A DNA stretch of 64,000 bases from Enoplolaimus lenunculus (GCA_030248215.1 JASANG010002114.1:32887-96886), one strand, 5' to 3'. Shown: positions 34,919-47,995, numbered from the stretch's first letter. Notes: generated by a model from the sequence alone, not told the origin. Numbers and translations are program-made.

Positions 34919-37754
34919 GGTTGATCTTTTATTCTTCTTCAGATACCGTCATGAATCTGCCGGTATAAGCTATGTAAAAATTTAGACTCGCTGACGTTAA
35001 CCAGATCTAAAGTTGGGTCATACGAAATTATCAGATTATATGTAGTACATATTTTGTGTCCTGCTAACGAACCTACGACAATTCATCGTTGGGTAACTTG
35101 TTGCCCAACAGTATTCGAAAGTCTATCAATTAATCTAAGCATGACCGTAACCGTACGCCTAAGCTTAAGCGGAATCCTAAGCATAATGATAGGTGACAAA
35201 TCGTAAAACTTATGCGGCTGGCATTGCACTGATATTTTGAAACAAATTGTAGATATACCTGAATTTTCAACATTCAAGATTCGGATTCGAATTCGGCAAA
35301 TTAGCAATGGATTCGGTGCCACCTTGCACTGTACCACCAAAACCGCACCAGGAAACAGCTACTACTTTTTGAATCGGAAAGGACTTTGTGTAATTTAAAA
35401 AAAAATAAAAATAAACAATCGTAAGAACTTCCACCGATCAAATTCAAAAACGTTTCTGCTAAGAAAGCTTTCGCCAATTGCGTGCTCGCAAATGCATCAA
35501 TTTTTTCCAGCCTGACCGATTATAAACTTCAGTTCGTTGTCATTTTAAATTTTAATACATACTTTAACGCAGATTCACAATTACTGGAATTACGAATGCG
35601 AGTTGGTAAAAACTGTTTCCTACCGTAACGATAAGATTACGATTGCCCCAAGTTTTAATGGTGGACCTGGCCATATAGTTCAGAGGTAGAATGCGACCGG
35701 ATGTCAAATTACGACATAAATGCACCGGAACCGGATAGTAGATTAAAATATAAACAGCACCACCTGTATTTTACACACATTGGCTGTATTTTCAACGTCT
35801 TACATTAAATATTTACTTTAGTTGTGCTTAAGTAATCACTTATGTTGCTGAGTTAGCTAAATAAGTAAAAACAAATAGATCTCAACTTCGACACACTGTC
35901 ATGACTTGGAAGCCATAATTTTGCTTTATATTATGAAGGCGCAATAACTCAAGCATCTCATTTGGACCAAAGTTAATTTGTCGGAACTGTAAGTCTGCCA
36001 TTTATCAAATTTGGACGGGTACTTAAACATGTGTTTAACAAACGATACATTTGTCAATAGTAACTGTGTGTTAAATTTTGTTACTAAACTGTTAGATTAA
36101 AAATCAGATGTATTTTTGCCAAGCTAGATGATGAAATAGCTGACAATTGGTCTATGCTATTTTTAGATAATTTCTAAAACATCCAACAGTAATTCGGTGA
36201 TAAAAATTATGTTAAATGCCGCTTACTGCTCTTGCAAACAATCCAAACGATTTTGTTCACCGTAGATATCCGAAAGCCTTTTCCAGAACCTAAGTCTAGC
36301 AGTCTGCGTCTAAACGTAAACCTGTGAGGGAAAGTGTAAGAGTTGAAATTACTCCTATAACGTTCCACTTATTTATGTAAGCTAGAAAATAAAAAACCAG
36401 ACTATGCGATACCGCAAGTTCGCTGACTATATATCTGGCATTTGTCTGACACTCATTCATTGCTAGGCAACAAACCAATTCAACACAACAACCGCTAAAG
36501 CGTGTTGCTCGCTGTCACCGTGTATCGACCCCGTTGCGTGTGGCTTCACCTAGCAGTCTAAACATGTACCTACAACGTACACAATGAATGATTAATAATA
36601 ATACATCTAGTGCATTAGACAAAAAATACCCTGTCCGTAACAGCACAAAAACTATTCACCCCAGCATTAAAATCCTTCATTGTACACATATAATCGCACA
36701 AAATATAATAAACGTATATATATGTATAAACAGAAAAAGCCAGCCTCGACAGAAAATGCACACACAATACAGCCAGCACATACTCCACCGACAACAGTGA
36801 CTGAAGCCAGGATTTCCATGCAAAGGGGCAGACAAACTTGATTAATTTTGCAATCGTGCGCACAAATTTTCCGTGTACTATCAACACCCAGTTGGCCATA
36901 TTCGAAAACCTGTAAATATGTTGACTTTTTGTGTCCAAAAATTTTAACAAGCCATATATCCTCTTGTATACACACCCCTCGAGATAGTGTACATATCCCC
37001 CTGTATACCCCTGAAGCTATTGCAATATCGTTCGCAAATACGAAAATAACTCATACTACTAGTGCGACGGCCGACCGACGCCAAGACAAACACCACACCA
37101 TCACACACATACACTCGTTACACTGTGACGCTATATACGATTGGCTGGAAAGAATTTGCAATATGAGACTTGATACGACGGCAGCCGAGACACTACGCTA
37201 AACACGCCACTCCACCATCATCCGTTGTATATATACGACACAATACAAAACTGTATACGATACGTATACTTACATATCAACATACGATACATATACTTAC
37301 ATATCAACATAACCATCAGTAGCGTATCAAGAAACTTCTGCAAAGGGGGGCGGCAAACAAATATATTAAAAACTGGGGACCGAATTGTAGTTGAAATCTG
37401 AACGGCATTTTAGTGCTGCTAATTCTAGTACAAAATCGTGGGTTTGGTCGCTGCGGGGGGGGCGAGACCGGGTCCCCCGCTTGGATCTACCAGTGATAAC
37501 GTTAAACGTGTACAATAAACAAATGGTACATACATACATCATTTACGACACGCGTCACACACAATATTATGAACCGACACCCACAGTCGACAGGGACAGC
37601 ATTACAGGGCTCGCGGCGAGGCGACGGTGCGGTGCAACATTGCAGAAAAATGCACTGACGGTCTGTTCATATTAGACGAAGGGCTTTTGATGCACATTGC
37701 GAGTGGAAACAAGCGCTTCAGGCCTGTAACCAGTAACTGTTAGATTATTGTATA
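33427..37754. other. Intergenic, no gene seen
   Basis: AT-rich DNA. It holds an (AAT)n run at 34835-34918, a fragment of the CCGG MITE family near 35690, a TTAGG-like piece near 35150, and a 34-bp direct repeat (TACTTACATATCAACATA core) near 37265-37310. No conserved protein is recognised in any frame. Confidence 0.45.
34835..34918. repeat. (AAT)n microsatellite
   Basis: About 80 bases of nearly pure ATA/AAT repeat, interrupted by two C bases. Confidence 0.9.
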
Positions 37755-38157
37755 CTGTATTCACGCGAATAAGAGGGGGGTCCCTATTTTAAGTCCGAAT
37801 CAATAGGAGTCCGTTAGAGTCCCTAAACCCTAATTAGAGTCCATAAATGTCAAATAACACTAATTGTAGCGCATAAATAACTCCAGGACCAAATAACTTG
37901 AGTTCGAAACTTTAAAGCGTACTTAAATTTTGAAAGTACATTCCTAAGCATAACCTTGTATTATCGCTCAAGCTGCTGACACAAGACAAATAAACGTTTA
38001 ATTTAACGGATAATGGCAGTACCGGATATATCAGTAACGAATGGCGGCGGAGCGTGGGTTAAAAATAAATAACAGTCCGTAACCGAATAACAAGCGGGGG
38101 TACCCTCTGGAGAGGCCAAATAAATGTCAGTCCCCCCTCTTATTCGGGTCACTACAG
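37755..38157. mobile_element. CTGTATTGACCCGAATAAG family TIR element
   Basis: A 403-bp element with left end CTGTATTCACGCGAATAAG and right end CTTATTCGGGTCACTACAG in inverted orientation, and TA on both flanks. The interior is closely similar to 24685-25106, including TAGAGTCCATAAATGTC. Confidence 0.82.
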
Positions 38158-40544
38158 TACGTCGAACGGTTCCTCAGAACGTCAGCATACTCCATACAGA
38201 TCTTGTACCCCCTATTTACGATTAGTCATGGGTTTAAAATTAAATTTTAAAAAACCGAATACAACAACGAATATTTCTTATTATTTTCTGTTAATGGATG
38301 AAATAAATCCGCCTTTAAACTAATTTTAAGTAGAAAACCTGATTTGTATGACTTATTTCCAGCTAGCCGAGTGTACTAAAGTGTGCATATTCGTCTTGTT
38401 AGTTTTAATAAACGAAGGTGGTGTGCGCAACAACAAAAATTAGAACCAACTAAAATTTCCTCTTCAGGAAGCTTTAATTAATATCGCTGTAAAAAGACAT
38501 ATACAAATTGTGTAGATATATATCAGGATGCAACCGAAGTTACAATTTACCGGAACCAGAATTTGCAAAAATTACCGGATCTGGAACCGGCAAATGAAAA
38601 ATGGACGCCACTGAAAAATTCATTGTAATTTTCTGTTTTGATGTATAATTAGTGAAATATAACCTTAGTTGAAAATAGGCATTAACTTAAGATTTTTCTT
38701 ATCCACTGAAGTGAAACCTACGTACATTGAACGCAAACAACAAATGATATCTTGGGGGCCGGGGCATATTAAATATATCCTAAACTAAATTCTTTTCATC
38801 GCTTACCTATCGGATACCTTAAATTAAAAACGACAGGATATTCTTGACATAGGTAAGCTAGAATAAGGCACAGAATTTGAATACCATTAAGAATTAAATG
38901 AAAAGTGGCCTATACTATATACAGATCTGAACGATCTGCGTTCAACGGTACCCTTTTTATGGCTGCGTGACCAACGGTTCTAAAGTTATGGCCCGCGAAA
39001 ATGTAATGCAAACACGCACAACAAACGTGAAAAAGCATCAATCATTGCACAGCGAAAAATGCCGAAGAAAAAGGCGCAGGTCGACATAATTTGGCGGCGC
39101 CGGAGGTGAAGCGAAATTAGATAAAGCTTTTGCTTTTAAGCATGATTTTTTAAGAAATCACAACAATTATATACCTCCTCAAAATTGCGCCCAGTGTTAA
39201 AGTCGAGCGGGCAAGCAACCTAAAATACCGAGCGGACAAGCAACTTAAAATACTGGAGCCGGATATCGATTTTTTTGCCGGAACCGGGCATCCGGTCGCA
39301 CCCTGGACTGTTTGTACAAATTGATCGACAAATGCAGAAAAAATAGCTCATCTTGGTATTATGTTACATGTTAGCGCTTGAAATTGTTCGGTTACGAACA
39401 AAAATTCGAAAACTACAAGTACGATTCTGTTTCCATCGAAAAATAATTTGAGCTGGAAAGCTCTACAGAAGTCTATGCCTGACCATAATTCGTTAACCAA
39501 TCGTCTAATTACAGAAAATTTAACACCATTGGACTCAGCTCTGTAAACTGCATCGAATGATATATAATTATCAAAATTTTTGACAAAATAGTTTTGGGTA
39601 ACAAGGTGGGCTTGGGCCCTTGAGGCCTTAAAAACCAAATTTTTCAAGAACCATAGCTGCACGCTACCCGCGGGTGCACGCAGGTAAAGTGGGTACGGGT
39701 AAGAAAATTTTGATGCGGGTATACCCGCGGGTAAAAAATTCAAAGCGCGGGTAAAATTTTTTTGATGCTTTACCCGCCTAAAATTTTCATAAAAAAGACG
39801 GCAAACAGCGGTTCAATGCACATACCTAGTATTCCTCACAAATAAAGCAGGATTAAGGTTCAGGCGTGCACGCGGGAATACTTTCCACATATATTTCAAC
39901 AGAAATTTTTACAGTGCAATGTTTAATATAATTTAATTTCTTAGTTTATCTTTTAAAGACATCCTTCGCGTTTCTACAGAAGCTATATTTTTCTTTAGCT
40001 TGGAACAATATGTTCACAAGGTTTCTGAATGAAATCTTAAGACAAATGGAGACGAGATCATTAAGAAATATGTGATTTATACGATCTTAGCTACAATTAT
40101 TTCATACAGACAAGAACGTTTTGATCCAGTGATCATGATCACCAATCGGCAAACAACCTAATTGCATTTTTTACTAAATGGTTTGTTTTGAACTTACTAA
40201 AGAAGCGTTTTTGTGGCGTACATCGAGCGACTAACATCAGTGCACTGTTAACTTACACAATTGTACTGAACGCACAAGAATCAATAAGGGCGGGAAAAAG
40301 TTGGTAACCGATAAAGAAATTTCGCGCGGGTATACCCACGAGTGAACTTTCGCAGGTAAAGCGCAGCGCGGGGAAACATCTTTACCTACTTACACATCTG
40401 GCGCATACTAATTACATATAATAAGACTCAGTGGGTAAAACCTGTGGGCTCTGAAAATTTGCAGTTACGATTCCGGTTTAAATTTTCTGTTCCGATTGCG
40501 GTATAATTCAGTTCTGCGTTGCACGCTGTCTTATCGCTAAGACT
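38158..40544. other. Intergenic, diverged MITE fragments
   Basis: A CAGGATGCAACCGAAG end at 38524 and a CCGGTCGCACCCTG end at 39292-39305 belong to the CAGGGTGCAACCGG family but lack matching flanks. They may be two separate remnants. Bases 39340-39640 resemble the inner element at 48280-48998. GGGTAAAG / CCCGCGGGT motifs at 39655-39780 and 40320-40400 suggest another diverged TIR element. No gene is seen. Confidence 0.4.
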
Positions 40545-40549
40545 CTTGC

Positions 40550-41110
40550 TTACGTGGGTCCCAATGTGTGAGCCCCTTCTTAACGTGAGTCTCAATCTGT
40601 GATTTCCTTAACGTGAGTACCAAGCTGTAAGCCCCTTAACGTAAGTACCAATCTATGAGCGCCTTAACGTGAGTACCAATCTGTGACCCCCTTAACTTGA
40701 GTACCAATCTGTGAGCCCTTTAACGTGAGTACCAATCTGTGAGCCCTTTAACTTGAGTACCAATCTGTGAGCCCCTTAACGTGAGTACCAATCTGTGAGC
40801 CCCTTAACGTGAGTAAAAACCTGTGAGCCCCTTAACTTCAGTACCAATCTGTGAGCCCCTTAACGTGAGTACCAATCTGTGAGCCCCTTAACGTGAGTAC
40901 CAATCTGTGAGCCCTTTAACTTGAGTACCAATCTGTGCGCCCCTTAACGTGAGTACCAATATGTGAGCCCCTTAACGTGAGTACAAATCGGTGAGCCCCT
41001 TAACGTGAGTACCAATCTATGAGCGCCTTAACGTGAGTACCAATCTGTGAGCCCCTTAACGTGAGTACCAATCTGTGAGCCCCTTAACACGCGTCCTAAT
41101 CTGTGAGAAC
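40550..41110. repeat. 28-bp minisatellite
   Basis: About 20 head-to-tail copies of a 28-bp unit, consensus CTTAACGTGAGTACCAATCT followed by GTGAGCCC, with few substitutions in the central copies and more at the edges. There are no unique spacers. Each unit contains GTGAGTA, which resembles a splice donor on the plus strand. Confidence 0.9.
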
Positions 41111-41712
41111 CTTAGAGTTTTCTGAATCGTCCACTTTAGAAATAAACGCTTTGGACTAAAATAGGACGGGGACCGAAACCGAGGCCCCGGGACACGTCTG
41201 CCATAGACTAAAAATTCCATTTACAAGTTATCGTTTGAAGAACGTTCAGTCGACCTTGAACCAAAATGGGCGATATATCACAAGTATAACTCGTTCAAAA
41301 ATTCAAATTAGCAATAAAACCAAAAAAACATTCCAAACTAAACTACGTCCATAATGGATATTTATTTCCAACAAAATTTGATGTTGTTACATAAGCCATC
41401 ATCGGCAAACAGCCCAGCCCGCTGCAAGCCAAAACACTACAAAGAATAAACGACAACACAGATATACACAACAACAACAACACACGGTCCAGTCGTAAAA
41501 TGTATTTTTGAAAACAGCTAAAAAACGTTTAAAAAACGTCAAAAATAACATTTTGAACAAAACAAATCACATTTTTCAGTTAAAAAAGTACTGAAAGCCT
41601 GCGCAAAAGCGATGAGAGATTGTAGTAAACAACTTGAACATTATATTACACTTGAAGGCGAAACGAACGCTCTATTAGCATAGATACAGTGCAACAACCT
41701 TAAATATTAGCG
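41111..41712. other. Intergenic, nothing recognised
   Basis: AT-rich sequence with CAACAACAACA low complexity near 41470. No gene or repeat with defined ends is seen. Confidence 0.4.
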
Positions 41713-41850
41713 CAGGCCTGTAGCCAGCCCACCTTGCAATGGGGGGGGCTAAAATTTTTTCAGGAGGATCATTCAAGGGTTTTCAATGGGTTACAAGCAA
41801 GGTTGAAAACTTTCTAGGCGGAGGGTAAAATATTCCAGAGGACGGGCCCG
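41713..41850. mobile_element. CAGGCCCGTAGCC family MITE
   Basis: A 138-bp element from CAGGCCTGTAGCCAGCCC to GACGGGCCCG, flanked by exact 8-bp duplications TATTAGCG. It contains the family's GGAGGATCATTCAAGGGTTT and TTACAAGCAAGGTTGAAAA segments. It is a hAT-like non-autonomous element. Confidence 0.82.
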
Positions 41851-42029
41851 TATTAGCGGCGCAGGCAGCAGTTCATTTCGGGAAGGGAGGGGAAAATAGA
41901 TCGATTATTTTTAACTCTAGTTCCCTAAGACAGAGTATTCTAAATCCTGTAAATATATATTTATACCGTTTCTCCAGAAATTCATTTAGCTATTGTATCC
42001 ACCTATTTCTTCCCTTTTGTATACTTCCC

Positions 42030-42360
42030 ATTCGGGCTCGTAGCGAGTGCGGGAGCAAGGGAGCTCAGCCCGTCTGGAAAATTTTGGCCCCTCTAGAAAA
42101 TTTTCAACCTTGCCTGAAATTCCTCAACAAACGTACACATGCCGTCTTTGAAATTTTTTTAGCCCTCCCCCCACGTGGCAATGTAAGCCCATAGCCAGCT
42201 CACCTTGCTAGATGGCTAAAGACTTTTCAGGAGGGACATTCAAGGGTTTCAATGAGTTACAAACAAGGATAAAAATTTTCTAGGGGGATTGTTCCACGGA
42301 GGAGGTGGGGCTGAGCCCTCCTGGCACACTCTTGGCTTAATAATGTGAGCTGCCTACGCG
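42030..42360. mobile_element. Two adjacent CAGGCCCGTAGCC family copies
   Basis: A reverse copy (CGGGCTCGTAGCG ... TTTTAGCCCTCC) is followed by a forward copy starting GCCCATAGCCAGCTCACC and ending CTACGCGCCTGT. Target duplications are not clear, so nesting or decay is likely. Confidence 0.55.
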
Positions 42361-42648
42361 CCTGTCCCCATTGCTAAATATCAAACCACTCGGCAGTGTT
42401 CGAATAAGCACTGACTGCTAATTGTCAGTGTCTGGATCACCTACAACTACACATATATCACATATCAAAGCATAAAAAACGTTTTTGAGCAACAAGCGCG
42501 ACTAGCTGGTAGGTACTGTGCTAACCATTTGACTCTGGGAAAGTATTTGTTTAACGCGATATCTGATTCGAGATCTGCAAACAATTAAAAAAGCTGTCCA
42601 GGAATAAAAAGAAAGCCATATATGTAAACGTATAGAGATTAATATTCA

Positions 42649-42942
42649 TGTCGTAGGCCAATCTGCTATTCAGGCCAATTTTGCGCTATGCCAATGTGCT
42701 ATTGTGACTTGTGAGCAAATAGCAGATTGGCCTAGGCCAAATAGCGACTGTGATGTAGCAAACAGTGATGTAAAACTAACGCTGATTGGTTAACGGTGTT
42801 GCGTCTGTTTAAATAATCAAATCTGATTGGTCTATAAGTTTAATAGCAGTTTATCCTAGGCGAAACTGCTATTACGCAAAATTGCAGATTGGCCTGGCCC
42901 ATTAATTAGTAATTGGCCTAAATAGCAGACTAGCCTACGACA
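42649..42942. mobile_element. TGTCGTAGGCC family MITE with a long flanking duplication
   Basis: The left end TGTCGTAGGCCAATCTGCTA and right end TAGCAGACTAGCCTACGACA are inverted repeats. The element is bracketed by direct repeats of about 27 bases (ATGTAAACGTATAGAGATTA at 42622 and at 42948) with one or two mismatches. That is far longer than a usual target duplication. Confidence 0.7.
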
Positions 42943-42975
42943 TATGTATGTAAACGTATAGAGATTAATATACAT

Positions 42976-44911
42976 ACTATATACGTTTATGAGATTTCTC
43001 AGACGATTACCTTCCATCGCCCCACCTGGATGGATGCAATCAATCACCATAATTCATTTGCCGACAGGACTCAACTGAATATCCGGGAGCAACCGGATAT
43101 CAAAAACTTTACAGTGTCCAGCTCCGGGCCCGGGCAGTGGCTCAATATTTTTAAGTGCGACAAAATAACTTATTCAGGATAATTTAGCATTGGCAATGCC
43201 GTACAAAACGTTTAATATCAACAGTGTTTCATAGAATATTTGTTATTCCTGTCATTTTAAAGTAAAGACGTTACGAAATATTGTGATTTCGATCTTCAGT
43301 TATAAAGTTATGGGCTCTAAAACACTCATGCAAAGGCTTTATGCTTAAGCCGTTGCCTAAGCCTAAGCTTAAATCAATAGGTGTACACGAGAAGTGCCGA
43401 ACTAATCTTATATACTTTTCAGCAACAAATATCAAGCAATGCAAAAAATCGACACCAATTGTTAAATTTTGCCAGAGCAGGAATGCGATCACATCTCAGA
43501 TTTCTGACAGCCCGGAGTGTTGCTATTTCGTTCAGCCGGATATCAAACTGTCAGAGGTACTCATGGGGGGGGGTCCACCTGCCAACGCAATTTTTCACAA
43601 ACAGTGAAATTTTTATAACAAAAATAAATTGACGCTAAACTGAAAAACAACAACCTTTTTGGAGCGGCTTGATAATAAAATATAATCCCGCCCGCCCCTG
43701 AACAAAAATCCTGGGACCGCCAATGCAAATCGCATGTTGTTCTCAAAGAGTATAAACTTGAATAGCGAGTAATTCCTAAGTTGCTTTTGCAGTCACCGTT
43801 AAATTTTGAAACTATACTTACCGAAGCCACTAAACTCACACAACCAATCTAACATACGAGCTATAAAATCTAAAAAAGTGACTTAAAAATTGAAACAAAC
43901 ATCACCCTTTCCACCGTCCTTCTAGTCTTCAACTCAGGTCTGTAGCCAAGGTGGAGTCAGGGGGGAGGCTGAACCCCACTGGAAAACTTTCAACCTTGCA
44001 TGTAAGTCAACGAAAACCCTTGCATGCTCCGTCTAAAAACTTTTTAGCCCCCCAAATAAACTGAGCAGGTTCCTGCTTTTACTACTGACATAAACAGTGA
44101 AAGATGCGCCTTTCCGATTATAATATAAACACAATTAATACAAGAAGCAATGTCGTTAAAAACCTTGATTACAGTGTTAAAATGACAACAAATTATAGGG
44201 TTTTATGTAATACAGAGAAAGTTTATTCGTCATTGTTAACAGTCAGGTTGTTGTTAACAGAACTGTCGAACAATACGTTCTTTCTACTAGCAGTTCACTC
44301 TATTCATTTGTAATGTCAAAACGAGTCTGTTTCCTAAAAAATTTTTAGGTTAGGCTCTCAGGATCACAATCAGCTAATCATGCAGCTAAGAAAAAAATCC
44401 GCTTAAATGTTTTCTAGATGATTTAGATTGAAGTATTGACTTGCATTTGCCGATCCAGCAAATTGTGATTGTCAGCCGAATTGATGACAATTAGCAAACT
44501 TCACTAAGTTTTTTCGCGTAATTATTGTACACTTCCCTCCAAATTTAAAGTATTTTATATTTATACCCTTTAAAAACTTAAACTTAAATTATATCTTAAC
44601 TAAACTTGAATGTGAGTTTAAGTGAAACTTGAATGGCTGGACGGACTAACTTAGCTAGAATTGTAGGTTTAAGTTGAACTAACACATTTTTAAGTTTAGG
44701 GCGCAACGTATGCTGCGTAGAAACTAAGTAATTTTGAAAATTCGTTAAGGAATGGATTAAACTAAAATGATATGTCATATTTGAAATAAATTTAAGCGTA
44801 ACCTAACAATTTAATGGATAACACTGCTAGATTATCTTAAGCTTAATTCGAGTTAGTTAAGCATTTACAAAGTACCAATTTGAAATATACCACATATTGT
44901 ACACTGCAAGA
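42976..44911. other. Intergenic, MITE fragments only
   Basis: Contains a CAACCGGATATC fragment near 43088, a TTAGGC-like tract near 43345, a run of G near 43566, and a partial CAGGTCTGTAGCC element at 43938-44065. The stretch 44500-44890 is rich in AAACTTAAACTT. No conserved coding sequence is seen. Confidence 0.4.
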
Positions 44912-45073
44912 CAGGCCCGTAGCCAGCCAACCTTGCTAGGGGGGGCTAAAAATTTTTTAGGAGGGGCATTTAAAGGTTTTCAGTGACTTACAAGCACGCT
45001 TAAAAATCTTCTAACGGGGGCCAAAATTTTTCCAGGGGTGCTGAGCCCCCTGCCCCCCTTGGCTGCGGGCCCG
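44912..45073. mobile_element. CAGGCCCGTAGCC family MITE
   Basis: A 162-bp copy from CAGGCCCGTAGCCAGCC to GGCTGCGGGCCCG, with exact 8-bp duplications CTGCAAGA. It is the best-preserved member of the family here and contains GGAGGGGCATTTAAAGG and GAGCCCCCTGCCCCCC. Confidence 0.88.
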
Positions 45074-45679
45074 CTGCAAGAATATTTACAAGCCAAAAAT
45101 AGTCAGTACGTAACAGGGAACAAGCATTTGCTCTTTATAGACGCTACCAGATGTCCACAATGTACAAAATAACAAACTATAATATCAAGTTTCGTGTATG
45201 CGAATAACTTTTGCACTGTAGTATTAATGCATAATACGTTTCGACCAATTTCGTTGTACACCTCTGCCCCACACGACGATTACGTCCTCTATCGTATAAT
45301 ACTTGTGGTGGTCGGCATTTAATCCAAGGATAACGATATCTAAGTATCATCCGTAATTTTATTTTTCGCCGGAAAACACAGCTTTGTATACAAAATATAT
45401 TATCACTTACAAAATATCAAATGTGCGCCAATCGCGCGTAGAGCTATTACGTATTATAGTCCGATAATTTATATTTTTCTTCAAATTGGGTAGTTAGGTG
45501 TAGATTTATTACCCAGCAGAGCCAGGTTCTTGGTTATATTCTCTCGCGGTTTAAGAACGAAAAGTGATATTACACACACGTAGCATTAAATTCAATCGTG
45601 GTATTAAAATATGCATAAAGAATGAAGCGATGATGAGTACACATGACATCATTTACGGGTAACAACGGATTTTAATGTG

Positions 45680-45815
45680 AAATTCATTCTCGTCAGATCC
45701 CTGCTGAAATTCATTCTCTGCAGATCCCTGGGGAAATTCATTCTCGTCAGATCCCTGCTGGAATTCATTCTCGTCAGATCCCTGATCAAATTTATTCTCG
45801 TCAGGGTATCCCTGA
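45680..45815. repeat. 27-bp tandem repeat
   Basis: Four to five copies of a unit containing ATTCTCGTCAGATCCCTGCT with small changes. On the minus strand it reads as QGSDENEF repeats within a 119-codon frame. That frame has no other coding support, so the repeat is listed without a gene. Confidence 0.75.
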
Positions 45816-47575
45816 CCAGAACCCACTTCATTTAAGCCGAATACTGGGCAGCCAGAGGCGCAGCCGGACTTCCGTTCGCGAGAAAATGTCCGATGAAAAA
45901 AATTTATCTTTAGGATCCACAAGATTTTTCTAAAAGTCTGTGTTAATTCTCGAGTCTTCAGAAATTTCGAGAAAGGATCAGGGTGGTTGCAGCAAAAGTT
46001 CGCATTCGGCAAAAACTTTCGGTTTAGAAGATACCTGTGTGAAAAAGCCTAATCCAAAAACGATATAACAACGTTCGGCAACGTATCACGACAATTCGAC
46101 GCACGACAACTTGTAATTCCAAATTTCATCGACTAGACAATTCGTCGCCCATCACTTAGGTTTCCGCTTACGAATACGCTTTTACTGATTATATTTCGAT
46201 TTATTCACAGGCTTTAGGACACTGTTGGGCGACAAGTTGTCGGGCAACGAACTGTTGTAGCTTGGTGTCACAATATATGCTGCTTGCATTTTTGAACAAT
46301 AAAAATTTTAAATAACTTGTATATAAAACAATAGTTTCTGCTTCATTTCAGATATATGCCGCTTGACAGCATCATTCACAGAATTATAGTGGAAATTTTA
46401 CTATGCACTCATTGTACTAAAAATTTGGGAACAGAATATTTTCATTGCTTACACAAATCAAAATTAATAAAAAAATTCAACTTTAAATGTAGAACGTTCA
46501 AATCGGCAGTCGCCGACTCCAAATGTCACATTTGGTTTATAATCCCTTACGTTCACATTTTCTAAATACTGAAAAAAACACACCCAGTTACTCCCAATAC
46601 AACTAACTCTCATCGTATCGCTCTGATTTTGAAGAAAAACAACATTTTGTGCCACGATGAAAGAAATCTAATCAAAATCCACCACCCACTAGCCAAGCTA
46701 ACTGCACATAACGACCATAATCACCCAGCTGAGTCTGTGAAACCAACGCCAAAATACAAACGATTTTCGTTCACATCTGGCACAAATCCAATATAAGTAC
46801 ACATACTACACTTGGTTATTTTATTCACGCAACAACCCCCGACCGCCAAACGCTAACAAACTAAAACTGCGTTCAGTCCCGTCCTTAAACGTTGGTATTG
46901 GCTAATGTATGCAACAGGGTCGTAACAGTAGTATATAAGCACGTCCGAAAGCCCTAAGCCTAAGCGTAACAATGAGCTTACACCTAAACCTGAGCAAAAA
47001 CAAGTTTAGTCTAAAGCTTAACTCTATTGCAGTCCTGCAGAAAAACGTTTCACCCTGATCTGTGTACATGGGTGTACGCCTCTGTACACATGATCGGGTT
47101 TTCATCACCAAAAACACTCACAAACAGCACGTATATTGTATAAATATTCAGAAAGCTTTTAGGAACACAGACGCCAATTTCTATACCCCAACCGCAGGGA
47201 ATAACAGCAACAGTATACAAAGTCCAGTCTACGGTGAAACCGTGAAAAACCAAGAGACCACATAAACCCGCATCACTACAAACACCACTCAAGCAACCAT
47301 ATGCTACGCAGGAATACGGAGCGGCGACACAGGCAGAAACCGAAAACCCGCACCATAAACGACCGAGGTATTAAAACGACTGCGTCTAATGCCTGTTCGC
47401 GTGCCTGACTGGCTGCTGAATTGTGAGATACTTTACTATAATATCTAGCCACCCACAAAAAAACACGCCGCGTCGACTACAAAAACAACAAAGACAAACA
47501 CATCTATACATACATACATATTATATACGACTATATCAAAATTGTTACATGCTTTTGGTGAAAATAGCCAATAAT
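45816..47575. other. Intergenic, nothing coding recognised
   Basis: Holds a GACAATTCGTCG / CGACAAGTTGTCG palindromic region (46080-46250), and a TTAGGC-like tract with GCAGAAAAACGTTTCACC at 46940-47060 that matches the GGAACG TIR family. No gene is recognised. Confidence 0.4.
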
Positions 47576-47995
47576 CAGGGTGCAACCGGAATTATAAAAT
47601 ATCGAAAACGGAACCGGAAAGTTAAAAATACCGGAGCCGGAAAACCTAAAGTTTTGTTACCGAAAAATTCATTTTAACGCTATTTTATCGCTTTCAACAG
47701 TGAAAACACACCTTTTAGGATGCCAAAATCCTGAAACAAATACAGTAACTGGAAACGTATGATCAATTATAAAGTATGACACAAATTGAAAATTTTGGCA
47801 ATACACGCTATTAGACAGTTTTAGAAAAATAAGTTACAATGATATGTCAATTCTTCATAAATTTTCGAAGGAAAAAATTTTCTATACCGAAAATACCGGA
47901 AAATTCCGGTGAAAAAATACCGAATTTTTTCCCGGAATCGGATAGTGAAAAATATCGGACTTCTCTACCGCAACCGGAAATCCGGTTGCACCCTG
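47576..47995. mobile_element. CAGGGTGCAACCGG family MITE
   Basis: A 420-bp copy from CAGGGTGCAACCGGAATT to ATCCGGTTGCACCCTG. Flanks CCAATAAT and CCAATAAA match at seven of eight. The interior differs from 59936-60332, so it is an older or distinct subfamily. Confidence 0.8.

Noticed and set aside
38524-39305. One long 780-bp CAGGGTGCAACCGG element
   Set aside because: The two ends belong to the family, but the flanks ATATATAT and GACTGTTT do not match, so they may be separate remnants.
40550-41110. Regular repeats that could look like a CRISPR array
   Set aside because: The 28-bp units are contiguous with no unique spacers, and the genome is eukaryotic. It is a minisatellite.
45653-46012. 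Possible small protein with QGSDENEF repeats
   Set aside because: Only the 27-bp tandem repeat gives it a protein-like look; there are no splice, start or homology signals.
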